A stretch of DNA of 64,000 nucleotides, taken from positions 310,001-374,000 of the forward strand of contig NZ_JACJPL010000015.1 in assembly GCF_014696065.1 (NCBI RefSeq), in the 5' to 3' direction. The translations under genes were made by a program, and so were the position numbers. This DNA comes from Leptolyngbya sp. FACHB-261. GTDB taxonomy: Bacteria; Cyanobacteriota; Cyanobacteriia; FACHB-261. The number at the start of each line of letters is the position of its first letter. The stretch's first letter is position 1. Positions 53,307-62,897 of the stretch are shown piece after piece. The notes under the pieces were generated by a model, which worked only from the letters and a program-made list of their open reading frames with translations, searched no databases and was not told the DNA's origin.

Positions 53307-53516
53307 ATGTTTTTGCAGCACAAAGAATCGTCAGAACTCGTGGAAGTGGTGGGAGTGACAGAACTAGTCAACCCCGCACAATCCCAAGTTCGCGCTAAAT
53401 CCCAATCCGGTCAGGAAGAACAAGATTCAGCCAGCTTCGAGAAGTCAGAACTCGTGTTTCCTAGTGGCGAAAGTCTGCCCCGTTGTTGGGTTGATCCGCA
53501 CTACAAAAACGCCTAA
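53307..53516 (+). CDS. Small conserved protein
   Basis: 69 residues from ATG 53307 (TTG 53274 is in frame). MFLQHKESSELVEVVGVTEL ... LVFPSGESLPRCWVDPHY resembles a small protein I associate with cyanobacteria. The DNA is followed by a spacer to 53660. No function known. Confidence 0.7.
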   Translation: MFLQHKESSELVEVVGVTELVNPAQSQVRAKSQSGQEEQDSASFEKSELVFPSGESLPRCWVDPHYKNA

Positions 53517-53659
53517 ACCTCCATTTCCCTCTCTTTCCTGCTTCGAATCATCCCAACTCTGAAAGAGAGGGGCTCACCGTTTGCGGCTCTTGTCACTTAG
53601 CCCTAAAGGCTAAAACCCTCAGGGCTATAGAAAGAGCCATACAAGACCCTATAAAAGCG

Positions 53660-54232
53660 TTACAAATAAGGCCGATCTAGATCCCAAGCTTTGGCCTGGG
53701 CCAAAATATGTTGCGCTACTTCAGCTTTGCGTAGCCCGGTATAACGATCTATCTCGTGCGCATCAAAGCTCAAGTTATAGCAGTCTACACAGGCTCCCTC
53801 AGCACTAGAAACATAAACTAATCCCAATTGAGCCCGCAAATTCTCGGCGGTGTCAAAGGGAGTTGTCTTCAAGCGAATATGGCCGTTGGTCGGTAGATTA
53901 GCATCCAAGATGCGGTCGCCCAAACTCAACCAATAGTAAGGACCCGGCGAGTGCGGGAATTCACGCGTGGGTATGAAAGCCCAACCCTGATATTCCTTCG
54001 CTTCTGCATTTTGTACCCGAGGCAAATCAGGGTAGCGTTCCGGATCTAAATAGAGAACACCCCTGCAAACTGCAGGCGCTAAACCCAACTGCGCCAGCGC
54101 ATTGCCTAACACCTCGCAGGACGGGCCACAATCTCCCTCGAAATGGCATTCCGCCAGCCCCATAGCGGCGTAGCCCTTCAAAACAGCAGAGAGAGTATTT
54201 TCATCGCAAGACAGAGTTTGGGTCATAGCCAT
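53660..54232 (-). CDS. Hypothetical protein with Cys/His-rich motifs
   Basis: 190 residues from ATG 54232; the frame stays open to 54280. It has a CGPSC segment (FEGDCGPSCEVLGNALAQLG) and later HSPGPYYWLSLGDRILDANL, whose Cys ... His ... Asp order is reminiscent of transglutaminase/NlpC-like folds. More cysteines (GACVDCYNLSF) follow. This is a weak inference. Confidence 0.65.
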   Translation of the reverse strand: MAMTQTLSCDENTLSAVLKGYAAMGLAECHFEGDCGPSCEVLGNALAQLGLAPAVCRGVLYLDPERYPDLPRVQNAEAKEYQGWAFIPTREFPHSPGPYYWLSLGDRILDANLPTNGHIRLKTTPFDTAENLRAQLGLVYVSSAEGACVDCYNLSFDAHEIDRYTGLRKAEVAQHILAQAKAWDLDRPYL

Positions 54233-54477
54233 AGCAGCCCTAGCCGAGGTAAAAGACCATATACACTGGGCGATGCCCAATATCTTCTCGGTCTAAATCC
54301 AGTCTAGGGGTCACCTGCTGCGCCATCGCAACTGCTCATAAATATTCTCATAAACGTTCAACGTTCTAAATACGCAAATTCAAGTTGAGTTCACGTCGGC
54401 AGCTTAAAAGTTTGCATTAAAGCTTGAGGTTGGGCAGGGCTAAGGTGAGAGTTGAGTAATTCGGGGCAGCCTCTTCA

Positions 54478-54500
54478 TTAGCAACACAATTAGCAACACA
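54478..54500. repeat. Tandem repeat before the acyltransferase gene
   Basis: TTAGCAACACA at 54478-54488 and 54490-54500, with a partial third copy (CTAGTAACA). It lies 38 bp before the ATG at 54538. Confidence 0.75.
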
Positions 54501-54537
54501 CCTAGTAACAAAGCTTGGATAGCTTTAAGGACGAGCG

Positions 54538-55920
54538 ATGAGCCACTGGCTCCAGGCCCAACCACCTCTATCATTTCTGCCACCTGCCTTCAACCCCTGG
54601 GTTTTGCGTCTGACTTGCTTGGCCCTACCCGGCTGGCTACAGCTACGAACTCAGGTTGCACAAATCGAAACACGAAACCTGGAAACTCTAGCGAAACTGT
54701 ACCAGGAGTTCCAAACTGGCAAGGTTCGTTTTTTGTTGGCCTTTCGGCATCCCAGCGCCGATGATCCCTTCAGCTTGTTATATCTACTTAACCTGGCGGT
54801 GCCTCAAGCAGCCCGACGGTTTGGCATCCCCTTGCAGCCTCCCACCCACGCCCATTTCATCTATGACCGAGGCATTCCCTTGTGGGCGGGGCAGTTCGTC
54901 ACCTGGCTCTATCCTCGCCTGGGCGCTACCCCAATCCAACGGGGCAAGGTCGATCGCACAGGCTTGCGCTCAGCCCGCGACTTGTTTATGCATGGGCGCT
55001 TTCCCCTAGCCGCCGCTCCAGAAGGCGGAACCAATGGACATGGCGAAGTCGTAAGCCCCTTGGAACCAGGCATTGCCCAATTGGGCTTGTGGTGTGTCGA
55101 AGATCTAGCAGCGGCAGGGCAGCAGGCCGAAGTCATGTTGGTGCCGCTGGGCGTTCAGTACAGCTACGTCAACCCACCTTGGGCCGCAATCGACCGACTG
55201 CTGAGCCAGATGGAAGCGGATTGTGGTCTGTCTGTGGTGCCGTCGCCGCCTAGCCAGGAAGACCAGACCCGCCGAGTCAGGTTGCTGCGCTTGGGCGAGC
55301 ACTTGCTGCGCACGATGGAAGAGTTTTACCACCGCTTTTACGACCAGCCATTGCCCGAGGAGTCCTCAGCTTCGGCCCCTACCAGCGATGCAGCCTTTAG
55401 CCAACGCTTGCAAACCCTGATGAATACTGCTCTGCGGGTGGCAGAGCAATACTTCGATCTGCCTGTGAAGGGGACTGTGATTGATCGTTGCCGCCGTCTA
55501 GAGCAGGCAGGTTGGGATCGAATTTTTCGGGAGGACTTCAAACAGCCCGAACGTTTGCCGCCCTTGGTTCGAGGGCTGGCAGATCGGGTAGCGGAGGAGG
55601 CTAGCTTGCGCATGTGGCACATGCGCCTGGTGGAGAGTTTTGTCGCGGTTACCGGCAACTATGTACAGGAGCGCCCAACCGCAGAACGGGTCGCTGAGAC
55701 CGCGCTGCTCCTTTGGGATACGCTGGCCAAAATCAAGGGCAATCCCCGGCCACGACCGCGCTTGGGACGACAACGGGTACTGCTAACGGTGGGAACCCCC
55801 TTGTCGGTGAGTGAACGTGCCCGATCGATGCAGGGTCGTCGGGCTGCCAAGCAGGTAGTAGCTGACCTAACCCGCGATCTACAAACCAGCCTAGAGTCAT
55901 TGATCGTGCCCCTCAGCTAG
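54538..55920 (+). CDS. PlsC-type glycerolipid acyltransferase
   Basis: 460 residues. LLAFRHPSADDPFSLLYLL carries the catalytic H-x4-D, and PLAAAPEGGTNGHG carries the substrate-binding EGT-like motif of the LPLAT family. It is longer than simple PlsC, with a C-terminal region of about 200 residues of unknown role. It probably acylates lysophosphatidate or a related acceptor. A ribosome-binding AAGGACG precedes the ATG. Confidence 0.88.
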   Translation: MSHWLQAQPPLSFLPPAFNPWVLRLTCLALPGWLQLRTQVAQIETRNLETLAKLYQEFQTGKVRFLLAFRHPSADDPFSLLYLLNLAVPQAARRFGIPLQPPTHAHFIYDRGIPLWAGQFVTWLYPRLGATPIQRGKVDRTGLRSARDLFMHGRFPLAAAPEGGTNGHGEVVSPLEPGIAQLGLWCVEDLAAAGQQAEVMLVPLGVQYSYVNPPWAAIDRLLSQMEADCGLSVVPSPPSQEDQTRRVRLLRLGEHLLRTMEEFYHRFYDQPLPEESSASAPTSDAAFSQRLQTLMNTALRVAEQYFDLPVKGTVIDRCRRLEQAGWDRIFREDFKQPERLPPLVRGLADRVAEEASLRMWHMRLVESFVAVTGNYVQERPTAERVAETALLLWDTLAKIKGNPRPRPRLGRQRVLLTVGTPLSVSERARSMQGRRAAKQVVADLTRDLQTSLESLIVPLS

Positions 55921-56037
55921 CAGACTTCTCGCAGTAAGGACGGCAGGACTGCTAGCGCACTTCCGGATGAAGGCAGCCTGAACTGGTATTAGTTACAAAT
56001 CAGCCCAACCAATTAGCCCCAACCAATCAGCGCAGAC

Positions 56038-56067
56038 TTCAGAGTCATTGAATTCAGAGTCATTGAA
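56038..56067. repeat. Perfect 15-bp tandem duplication before tenA
   Basis: TTCAGAGTCATTGAA at 56038-56052 and 56053-56067. A second degenerate duplication (CCCAACCAATTAG/CCCAACCAATCAG) lies just upstream at about 56004-56030. Confidence 0.85.
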
Positions 56068-56085
56068 TTAGGAGCTACCAACTGT

Positions 56086-56703
56086 ATGAGCGTTGCTAAG
56101 ATTCTGTGGCAGGAGAACGCCGATTTGGCTCGGGCCATCCTGGAGCATCGCTTTGTACAGGGCTTAGGTGATGGCACACTGCCACGGCCTAGCTTTGAAA
56201 ATTATATTGGTCAAGATGCTTATTTCTTAGAAGCCTTTGCCCGAGGCTATGCCCTAGCTCTAGCTCATAGCCCAGACCGCGAAGGGCTATATGCATTCGC
56301 AGAACTGCTGATTGGCGTCACCAATGAGCTTCGCCTCCACGCTAGCTATGCGGACCGTTGGGGTGTAGAACTCACCGACATTACCCCCAGCGAGGCGACT
56401 CTCGCCTACACCGACTTTTTGCTGGCGATTGCTGGAACGCGGACCATTGGTGAGATCTGCGCGGCGATGACGCCCTGCATGCGGCTATATGCCTTCTTGG
56501 GGCAGCAGTTAGCCGAGGCCAAACCAGACGCGCAGCATATCTATGCAGAATGGATCCACACTTACTCCGATCCCAGCTTTGAGGCTCTGGCGCAGCGACT
56601 GGAGGATTTGCTCGACCGTTATACCAATGATGGTCCGGTGCTGCGCTACATCTACCGGCGCGCCATGCAACTAGAGTTGGGCTTCTTTGAGTACAACTCC
56701 TAA
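56086..56703 (+). CDS. tenA: TenA family thiamin-related hydrolase
   Basis: 205 residues. Asp in YIGQDAYFLEAFARGYAL, nucleophilic Cys in AAMTPCMRLYAFLG and Glu in MQLELGFFEYNS are the three TenA active-site residues. TenA hydrolyses aminopyrimidine from degraded thiamin for salvage. The AGGAG site lies about 9 bp before the ATG. No TPP riboswitch is seen upstream; the spacer holds tandem repeats. Confidence 0.92.
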   Translation: MSVAKILWQENADLARAILEHRFVQGLGDGTLPRPSFENYIGQDAYFLEAFARGYALALAHSPDREGLYAFAELLIGVTNELRLHASYADRWGVELTDITPSEATLAYTDFLLAIAGTRTIGEICAAMTPCMRLYAFLGQQLAEAKPDAQHIYAEWIHTYSDPSFEALAQRLEDLLDRYTNDGPVLRYIYRRAMQLELGFFEYNS

Positions 56704-56751
56704 GATCTCCCAGTTCTTGAACTCGGGATTCTTGAGATTCAATTCTTGCCA

Positions 56752-56782
56752 AATGTAACGTTGGTTGGCCAAACGTTACATT
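56752..56782. repeat. Inverted repeat after tenA
   Basis: AATGTAACGTT (56752-56762) and AACGTTACATT (56772-56782), 11 perfect pairs around GGTTGGCCA. No T-run, so it may aid mRNA stability rather than terminate. Confidence 0.8.
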
Positions 56783-56820
56783 AACTGGAAATCCAGGGTC
56801 TCTGCTTGCCAACCGTCTGT

Positions 56821-56929
56821 AGCCTTGTTAGGCTGAGGGCTATGAAGAATTCTCAGTTCTGGTACAGCTTTACCTTTAGGAGCGCCACAGGGGTGCGCCA
56901 CAGGTCAGGCTGACGAAAATACCAGAACT
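56821..56929 (+). promoter_or_regulatory. Structured leader before aroF
   Basis: A closing helix AGTTCTGGTA (56855-56864) with TACCAGAACT (56920-56929) encloses a GC-rich multi-stem region, including GCGC/GCGC near 56882-56898 and GTCA/TGAC near 56904-56914. AGCCT/AGGCT (56821-56834) forms a small stem before it. With the terminator at 56942-56980 this has the layout of an aptamer plus expression platform. The class is not recognised. An independent small RNA is the alternative. Confidence 0.5.
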
Positions 56930-56941
56930 TCGTTAACACTG

Positions 56942-56980
56942 AACCCGCCTCCCCTAGAAATTTGGGAGGCGGGTTTTTTT
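56942..56980 (+). terminator. Intrinsic terminator in the aroF leader
   Basis: CCCGCCTCCC (56944-56953) and GGGAGGCGGG (56964-56973), ten perfect pairs (twelve counting A42/A43 with T74/T75), followed by seven T. It lies 94 bp before the aroF ATG, so it can either end a short upstream RNA or attenuate aroF. Confidence 0.93.
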
Positions 56981-57074
56981 GTGGTTCCAGTTCATTGCTC
57001 TAGTCCAGTTCTCTAAAAGTTCATTCTTCAACCGTTACTCACTCACTCTCACTCACTTAAACGGAGACCTCGCT

Positions 57075-58100
57075 ATGATTATCGTGATGGAAGCTGATGC
57101 TAGCGAACAACAGATTGCCGAGATTTGCGCCTACGTGCAAAATCTCGGCTTCGAACCGCACCGCTCTCAAGGCGTCGAGACAACAATTGTGGGCATTATC
57201 GGCGATGACCGCCGCCTAGATGCCAATGTCTTTCGCGCTCTTGAGGGAGTAGGGCAAGTGATTCCCGTACTGAAGCCCTACAAGCTCGCTAGCCGCGACT
57301 TCCAACCTCAGGACAGCCTGGTCGATATTGGCAACGGCGTGGTCCTGGGTGGACCTGAAGTAGCGGTGATCGCTGGTCCCTGCTCCGTTGAAGGAGAGCA
57401 AGCGATTCTGGAAGCAGCTCAAGCTGTCAAGCAGGCTGGTGCCGTTGCTCTGCGGGGCGGTGCCTACAAACCGCGCACTTCCCCTTACGGATTCCGGGGT
57501 TTGGGGGAAGTAGGGCTGGATTATCTGGCGTCAGCCAGAGTTGCTACGGGCTTGCCGGTTGTCACCGAGGTGATGTCGCCTGCTCAGGTTGAGTATGCCT
57601 GCGAACGCGCTGATGTCCTGCAAATTGGCGCTCGCAATATGCAGAACTACGATCTGCTGCTGGAAGTAGGCCGCACCCGCAAGCCTGTGATGCTGAAGCG
57701 GGGCCTGTCGGCCACGATGAATGAATTTCTGTTGGCAGCAGAGTACATCCTGTCTCAAGGCAACTGGCAGGTGATTCTGTGTGAGCGTGGCATTCGCACC
57801 TTTGAAACCCACACGCGCAACACGCTCGACCTCAATACCGTCGTCGCACTGAAGGGACTGACCCACTTGCCAGTCGTCGTTGATCCCAGCCACGGCACCG
57901 GCAGACGCGAACTGGTGTTGCCGATGGCGCGTGCTGCGGTGGCCTGTGGCGCAGATGGCATCATCGTAGAAGCTCATCCCATCCCAGATGCCTCCATCAG
58001 CGATGCCCAGCAGGCGATTAGCCCAGCGATGCTAGCGGAGCTGGTGAAGGATGTTAAAGCAATTAGCCAGGTCGTACGTAAGATGGCAGTAGTAGCGTAA
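57075..58100 (+). CDS. aroF: 3-deoxy-7-phosphoheptulonate synthase (DAHP synthase)
   Basis: 341 residues from ATG 57075 (CGGAGACC precedes it). The N-terminal ~90 residues form a ferredoxin-like/ACT-type regulatory domain ([20 protein letters not shown]). The DAHP synthase barrel follows with [32 protein letters not shown] and [13 protein letters not shown]. It condenses phosphoenolpyruvate and erythrose 4-phosphate to start the shikimate pathway. The terminator-ended leader suggests transcriptional control. Confidence 0.95.
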   Translation: MIIVMEADASEQQIAEICAYVQNLGFEPHRSQGVETTIVGIIGDDRRLDANVFRALEGVGQVIPVLKPYKLASRDFQPQDSLVDIGNGVVLGGPEVAVIAGPCSVEGEQAILEAAQAVKQAGAVALRGGAYKPRTSPYGFRGLGEVGLDYLASARVATGLPVVTEVMSPAQVEYACERADVLQIGARNMQNYDLLLEVGRTRKPVMLKRGLSATMNEFLLAAEYILSQGNWQVILCERGIRTFETHTRNTLDLNTVVALKGLTHLPVVVDPSHGTGRRELVLPMARAAVACGADGIIVEAHPIPDASISDAQQAISPAMLAELVKDVKAISQVVRKMAVVA

Positions 58101-58133
58101 ACTGCTTTTAATTTCTTCTTAACTTACGATTGC

Positions 58134-58176
58134 AAGCCAGAACCTCAGCTTTGTCTAGGGCTCTGGCTTTTGTTTT
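58134..58176 (+). terminator. Terminator after aroF
   Basis: AAGCCAGA (58134-58141) pairs with TCTGGCTT (58162-58169) over a 20-nt loop, followed by a T-rich tract with a single G. Confidence 0.85.
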
Positions 58177-58244
58177 TCTCACCTTAAAGAAGGATGACAA
58201 TCTACCCAGATTGACTCACTCCAGCAGCTAGCTGAAGCAAAAAT

Positions 58245-58286
58245 GTAACATCAGATACGATTGGCCCCAGACACGGGTGATTTAAT
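58245..58286 (+). promoter_or_regulatory. NtcA-activated promoter of the urt operon
   Basis: GTA-N8-TAC at 58245-58258, followed 22 bp later by TTTAAT (58281-58286) as a -10 box. This is the class II NtcA promoter layout (site to -10 spacing of 20-24). It lies 101 bp before the urtA ATG. Confidence 0.75.
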
Positions 58287-58386
58287 GACCAGCGTGTAAT
58301 CGAGTAGCGCCAATGCTGCTCGCGTCCCTGTGAAGAGCGCTCAAGATGGGACCGCACAGAGTCAACATCACTCAGTGGAGCACTCA

Positions 58387-59703
58387 ATGACTCGACAGTT
58401 TGGTCGGCGCAAGTTTATTAAATACGGCACTATTGCTCTTGGCAGCAGTGCTTTCCTCAAGGCTTGCTCAGGAACCACGGGCAGTACGACGGGTACCGCA
58501 ACTCCTGCGGCTACTGAAGCCGCAGCTACGGCTGCAGGCGGCGAAACCATTAAGGTTGGCATCTTGCACTCACTAAGCGGCACGATGGCAATCAGTGAAA
58601 AAAGTGTGGTCGATGCCGAACAACTTGCAATCGCCGAGATCAATGCCGCTGGTGGCGTTTTAGGTAAGCAAATTGAAGCCGTTGTTGAAGACGGCAACTC
58701 TGACTGGCCAACTTTTGCCGAAAAGGCCAAGAAGTTGATCGATCAAGACAAGGTGGCCACGGTGTTTGGTTGCTGGACTTCAGCCAGCCGCAAGGCTGTG
58801 CTGCCAGTCTTCGAAGAGAAAAACCACATGCTGTGGTATCCCGTGCAATACGAGGGCCAAGAGTGTTCCAAGAACATTTTCTATACCGGCGCTGCTCCCA
58901 ACCAGCAAATCGAGCCTGCAGTTGATTGGCTGCTGAAGAATAAGGGCAAAGACTTCTTCCTAGTTGGTTCTGACTACGTTTTTCCCCGCACCGCCAACAC
59001 AATCATCAAAGCGCAATTAGAAGCGCTAGGTGGTAAGACGGTGGGTGAGGATTACTTACCCTTAGGCAACACGGAAGTAACGCCGATCATCACCAAAATC
59101 AAGCAAGCTCTGCCCAATGGCGGCGTGATCTTTAATAGCTTGAATGGAGACAGCAATGTTGCCTTCTTCAAGCAATTGCAGGGTGCTGGCCTGGGACCGG
59201 ATAAGTATCCCACCATGTCGGTCAGTATTGCCGAAGAAGAAGTGAAGGCCATTGGCGTTGAGTACCTTAAGGGCCACTACGCTGCCTGGAACTACTTCCA
59301 AACGGTGGACTCACCTTCCAGTACCAAGTTTGTGGAAGCATTCAAGGCCAAGTACGGCTCCGACCGTGTGGTCAACGACCCGATGGAAGCTGCTTACATC
59401 ATGGTCTACCTGTGGAAGCAATCAGTTGAGAAAGCCGGTAGTGCTGATGATCTCGAAAAGGTACGCGCCTCAGCCATTGGTCAAACCTTTGATGCGCCCG
59501 AGGGCAGAGTGACAATGGAGAGCAACCATCACCTGGCTAAGTTTGTGCGATTGGGTGAAGTCAGAGACGATGGTTTGTTCGAAATCGTTTACGAAACCAA
59601 GGAAGCGGTCAAGCCCATTCCCTGGAACCAGTTTGTAACTGAAACTAAGGGTTTTGCTTGCGATTGGTCAGACGCAACTAAGGGTGGCAAATACAAGATC
59701 TAA
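58387..59703 (+). CDS. urtA: Urea ABC transporter, substrate-binding protein
   Basis: 438 residues from ATG 58387. N-terminal [20 protein letters not shown] then Cys is a twin-arginine-like signal with a lipobox-type cysteine. The mature part has [40 protein letters not shown] and [14 protein letters not shown], all UrtA hallmarks. UrtA captures urea in the periplasm. First of five urt genes, behind an NtcA-type promoter. A longer frame to 58330 exists but lacks family support. Confidence 0.96.
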   Translation: MTRQFGRRKFIKYGTIALGSSAFLKACSGTTGSTTGTATPAATEAAATAAGGETIKVGILHSLSGTMAISEKSVVDAEQLAIAEINAAGGVLGKQIEAVVEDGNSDWPTFAEKAKKLIDQDKVATVFGCWTSASRKAVLPVFEEKNHMLWYPVQYEGQECSKNIFYTGAAPNQQIEPAVDWLLKNKGKDFFLVGSDYVFPRTANTIIKAQLEALGGKTVGEDYLPLGNTEVTPIITKIKQALPNGGVIFNSLNGDSNVAFFKQLQGAGLGPDKYPTMSVSIAEEEVKAIGVEYLKGHYAAWNYFQTVDSPSSTKFVEAFKAKYGSDRVVNDPMEAAYIMVYLWKQSVEKAGSADDLEKVRASAIGQTFDAPEGRVTMESNHHLAKFVRLGEVRDDGLFEIVYETKEAVKPIPWNQFVTETKGFACDWSDATKGGKYKI

Positions 59704-59809
59704 GCCGTGACATGAGGGCAATTCGCGTCGGCTAAAACTTGCGCGAATTGCCTTTACATACCAATGCCCAAAGAAAGGGCAAAAGAGAAAGGGCAAGAGG
59801 AAGGGTAAA

Positions 59810-60967
59810 TTGCTACAGCTTCTAGATGGTCTGTTCAACGGAGTCAGCATTGGCTCTGTTTTGCTATTGGCAGCGCTGGGGCTGGCAATTGTATTTGGGC
59901 TGATGGGCGTGATCAATATGGCCCACGGCGAGTTAATGATGTTGGGAGCCTACACTACGTTTGTGGTGCAGAACGGCTTCAAGTTGCTGGGAGGACCTTG
60001 GTTCGAGCTCTATATCCTCTTTGCCCTGCCTCTAGCTTTTATAGTCACGGCGCTAGTCGGCCTAGTGCTGGAAAAAGGGGTAGTGCGTTACCTCTACGGA
60101 CGACCGCTAGAAACCTTATTGGCAACTTGGGGCGTGAGCCTAATTTTGCAGCAGTTTGTGCGTAGTGTGAATTGGGTTTTAACCATCAGCATCGCGCTCT
60201 TCTGTTTACTTTTTTTCGGTGGCTTGCAGCTTCTGCGCACTCGCTCTAATTTCGATCAGATCCGTAACTGGGCGATTGCCATACTGCTGCCACTCTCGCT
60301 AGCTATTGTTAGCTTGACAGGCGTCTTTCTATCGCAGACTTACAAGCTAGCGGTGACGAGACCCTGGTTTGGAGCTCAAAATGTGGACGTAACAGCACCG
60401 AGTTGGCTACGAGGTGGCCTGCCGATTGGTGCTTTTCAACTGCCTTATGCTCGTCTGTTCATTATTGTCTTGACGGCACTTTGCGTTGCCGGAGTTTACC
60501 TATTTCTACTGCGTTCGCCTTGGGGCTTACGGATTCGAGCAGTCACCCAAAATCGCAGTATGAGCGCTTGCCTGGGCATCCCAACGCAGAAGGTAGATGC
60601 GCTCACCTTTGCTCTTGGATCTGGGCTAGCTGGCGTTGCTGGTTGTGCCGTTAGTCTCTTAGGTTCGGTGGGTCCAAATACGGGCCAGAACTACATCGTG
60701 GATACGTTCATGGTGGTCGTGGTCGGTGGAGTTGGCAAGTTGGTGGGCAGTGTAGTGGGGGCCATGGCAATTGGCGTTGCTAGTTATCTCATTGGCTCCG
60801 GCACGCTGGCCTTATTGCTGGCACCCATTCAACCCTTGGCTGACTTTTTCACCTTCTTCGCCACAACCAGTATGGCGAAGGTGATGGTGTTTATTCTGAT
60901 TGTCACTTTCTTGCAATACCGACCTGCGGGCATCTTCCCACAGAAAGGACGAACCGTTGATGCTTAG
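59810..60967 (+). CDS. urtB: Urea ABC transporter permease UrtB
   Basis: 385 residues from a TTG start with GAGGAAGG upstream. A hydrophobic LIV-type permease with about ten TM helices. GLMGVINMAHGELMMLGAY and VTQNRSMSACLGIP are typical. The insert at about 165-210 (RPWFGAQNVDVTAPSWLRGG) is normal for UrtB. Confidence 0.95.
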   Translation: MLQLLDGLFNGVSIGSVLLLAALGLAIVFGLMGVINMAHGELMMLGAYTTFVVQNGFKLLGGPWFELYILFALPLAFIVTALVGLVLEKGVVRYLYGRPLETLLATWGVSLILQQFVRSVNWVLTISIALFCLLFFGGLQLLRTRSNFDQIRNWAIAILLPLSLAIVSLTGVFLSQTYKLAVTRPWFGAQNVDVTAPSWLRGGLPIGAFQLPYARLFIIVLTALCVAGVYLFLLRSPWGLRIRAVTQNRSMSACLGIPTQKVDALTFALGSGLAGVAGCAVSLLGSVGPNTGQNYIVDTFMVVVVGGVGKLVGSVVGAMAIGVASYLIGSGTLALLLAPIQPLADFFTFFATTSMAKVMVFILIVTFLQYRPAGIFPQKGRTVDA

Positions 60968-60981
60968 AGGATGCGGCTGCT

Positions 60982-62109
60982 ATGGCTGATGCGGCGATTG
61001 GAAGGCCAGGGGTTGATGTTGCTAAACGACGGGCCTTGTTGCTGGAAGTAGGGGTAGTCGCGTTGATCGCGCTGGCACTGATTTTTATCGCACCAGCTCT
61101 GCTGTCGGGCTTTCGGATGAACTTGTTGGGGCGATTTTTGGCCCTGGCAATTGTAGCGTTGGGCATCGACCTGATTTGGGGTTATACCGGCATGCTCAGC
61201 TTGGGGCATGGCGTGTTTTTTGCCTTGGGTGGTTACGCCCTGGCTATGCACTTAAAGTTGCAAATTCCCCTTGATGCCAGCGTGCAATTGCCGGAGTTCA
61301 TGACGCTCTATGGTGTGACCGAACTGCCCTGGTTTTGGCGACCGTTTTACTCCTTTAGCTTCACGTCCTTAGCAGTGTTTCTGGTACCCGCATTGCTAGC
61401 AGCAGTGCTGGGCTATCTAGTGTTTCGCAATCGCATCCGGGGCGTCTATTTCTCGATTTTGACCCAAGCAACGACGATTATTTTCTTCAATTTCTTCAAT
61501 GGTCAGCAAAAGCTGATCAATGGCACCAACGGCTTGACCGATTTCAAGACCCTGTTTGGCGCAGCAGTGAGCGATGCACGGTCTCAGTTTATCTTTTACA
61601 CTGCAACAGTGCTGCTTTTAATCGCTGCTTACGGGCTCTGTCGCTGGTTGACGAGTGGCCGCTTTGGCCGTTTGTTAATTGCGATTCGAGATGATGAGAG
61701 CCGAGTGCGGTTTTCGGGCTACGATCCCACTGGTTTTAAGGTCTTAGTCTTTGCTGTCTCAGCAGCCCTAGCAGGAGTTGCAGGAGCCCTGTATACCGTT
61801 CAGTCCGGCATCATTTCCCCGAAGGCAATGGACATTGCCTTTTCGATTGAAATGGTGATTTGGGTGGCGGTGGGCGGGCGCGCCAGTCTAGTTGGAGCGG
61901 TGCTAGGAGCAGTGCTAGTGAACTATGCCAAGAGCCTGCTGAGCGAGCAATTTCCCGATGTGTGGCTGTTCTTTCAAGGCGGACTATTTTTGCTGGTAGT
62001 CATGGTTCTGCCCAATGGTTTGGTGGGCTGGTTGCGGCATCAAGGTGTGGGGCAGCTACAAGCTTTGCGGTCTCGATGGAAACAACCCCTGCCCAGGAGC
62101 ACGACATGA
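60982..62109 (+). CDS. urtC: Urea ABC transporter permease UrtC
   Basis: 375 residues, 14 bp after urtB. GIDLIWGYTGMLSLGHGVFF and the cytoplasmic IRDDESRVRFSGYDP loop mark UrtC. The stop overlaps the urtD start (ATGA). Confidence 0.95.
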   Translation: MADAAIGRPGVDVAKRRALLLEVGVVALIALALIFIAPALLSGFRMNLLGRFLALAIVALGIDLIWGYTGMLSLGHGVFFALGGYALAMHLKLQIPLDASVQLPEFMTLYGVTELPWFWRPFYSFSFTSLAVFLVPALLAAVLGYLVFRNRIRGVYFSILTQATTIIFFNFFNGQQKLINGTNGLTDFKTLFGAAVSDARSQFIFYTATVLLLIAAYGLCRWLTSGRFGRLLIAIRDDESRVRFSGYDPTGFKVLVFAVSAALAGVAGALYTVQSGIISPKAMDIAFSIEMVIWVAVGGRASLVGAVLGAVLVNYAKSLLSEQFPDVWLFFQGGLFLLVVMVLPNGLVGWLRHQGVGQLQALRSRWKQPLPRSTT

Positions 62110-62897
62110 CAAGAATTCTAGAAATCGAGAATTTGACAGTTAGTTTTGACGGCTTCAAGGCGCTGAACCATCTAAATTTCAGCATGGAGACGGGCGAGTT
62201 GCGGGTGGTCATTGGCCCTAATGGTGCGGGCAAAACCACGTTCTTAGATGTGATTACAGGCAAAGTCAAACCGACTGAAGGACGCGTTTTATTTAAAGGC
62301 CGTTCGTTACGCTCATTTTCTGAACATCAAATTGCTGTTCACGGCGTAGGTCGCAAATTCCAAACGCCTCGTGTGTACCTGAATTTAACGCCCCGCGAGA
62401 ATTTGGAGTTGTCGTACAACCGCCACAAAAACGTATTTTCAACCCTGCTTGAACGACCTTCAGTTACAGAACGCCACAAAATCGCCGACCTGCTCGCCAC
62501 GATTGGCTTAACCCAAAAAGCGGATATCCAAGCCGGTTTGCTATCTCATGGCGAGAAGCAATGGCTAGAGATTGGCATGGTGATCGCCCAGGATCCCGAT
62601 TTGCTTCTGGTAGATGAGCCAGTTGCGGGGCTAACCGATGAGGAAACCGAAAAAACTGGCGAGCTACTGATGTCGTTGGCAGGCCAACATTCTGTGTTGG
62701 TCATTGAGCATGACATGGTATTCGTGCGTCAGATCGCACGCACCGTTACTGTGTTGCATGAGGGATCCCGGCTTTGCGAAGGCACCATTGATGATGTGCA
62801 AAATGACCCTCAAGTGATTGCAGTTTATCTGGGCCAACCCGAAACTGAACATCAAGCCGAGCGCCAGAACGAATTGGTCAATGAGGTGGCAGGCTAA
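62106..62897 (+). CDS. urtD: Urea ABC transporter ATPase UrtD
   Basis: 263 residues from ATG 62106, overlapping urtC by 4 bp. Walker A GPNGAGKTTF, signature LSHGEKQWLEIGM, Walker B LLLVDEP and H-loop VLVIEHDM. Longer frames starting at 61860 run antisense to nothing and are translations of urtC in another frame. Confidence 0.95.
   Translation: MTRILEIENLTVSFDGFKALNHLNFSMETGELRVVIGPNGAGKTTFLDVITGKVKPTEGRVLFKGRSLRSFSEHQIAVHGVGRKFQTPRVYLNLTPRENLELSYNRHKNVFSTLLERPSVTERHKIADLLATIGLTQKADIQAGLLSHGEKQWLEIGMVIAQDPDLLLVDEPVAGLTDEETEKTGELLMSLAGQHSVLVIEHDMVFVRQIARTVTVLHEGSRLCEGTIDDVQNDPQVIAVYLGQPETEHQAERQNELVNEVAG

Noticed and set aside
56752-57074. TPP riboswitch, because tenA is adjacent
   Set aside because: The conserved TPP-riboswitch core sequences are absent and the structure lies downstream of tenA, before aroF.
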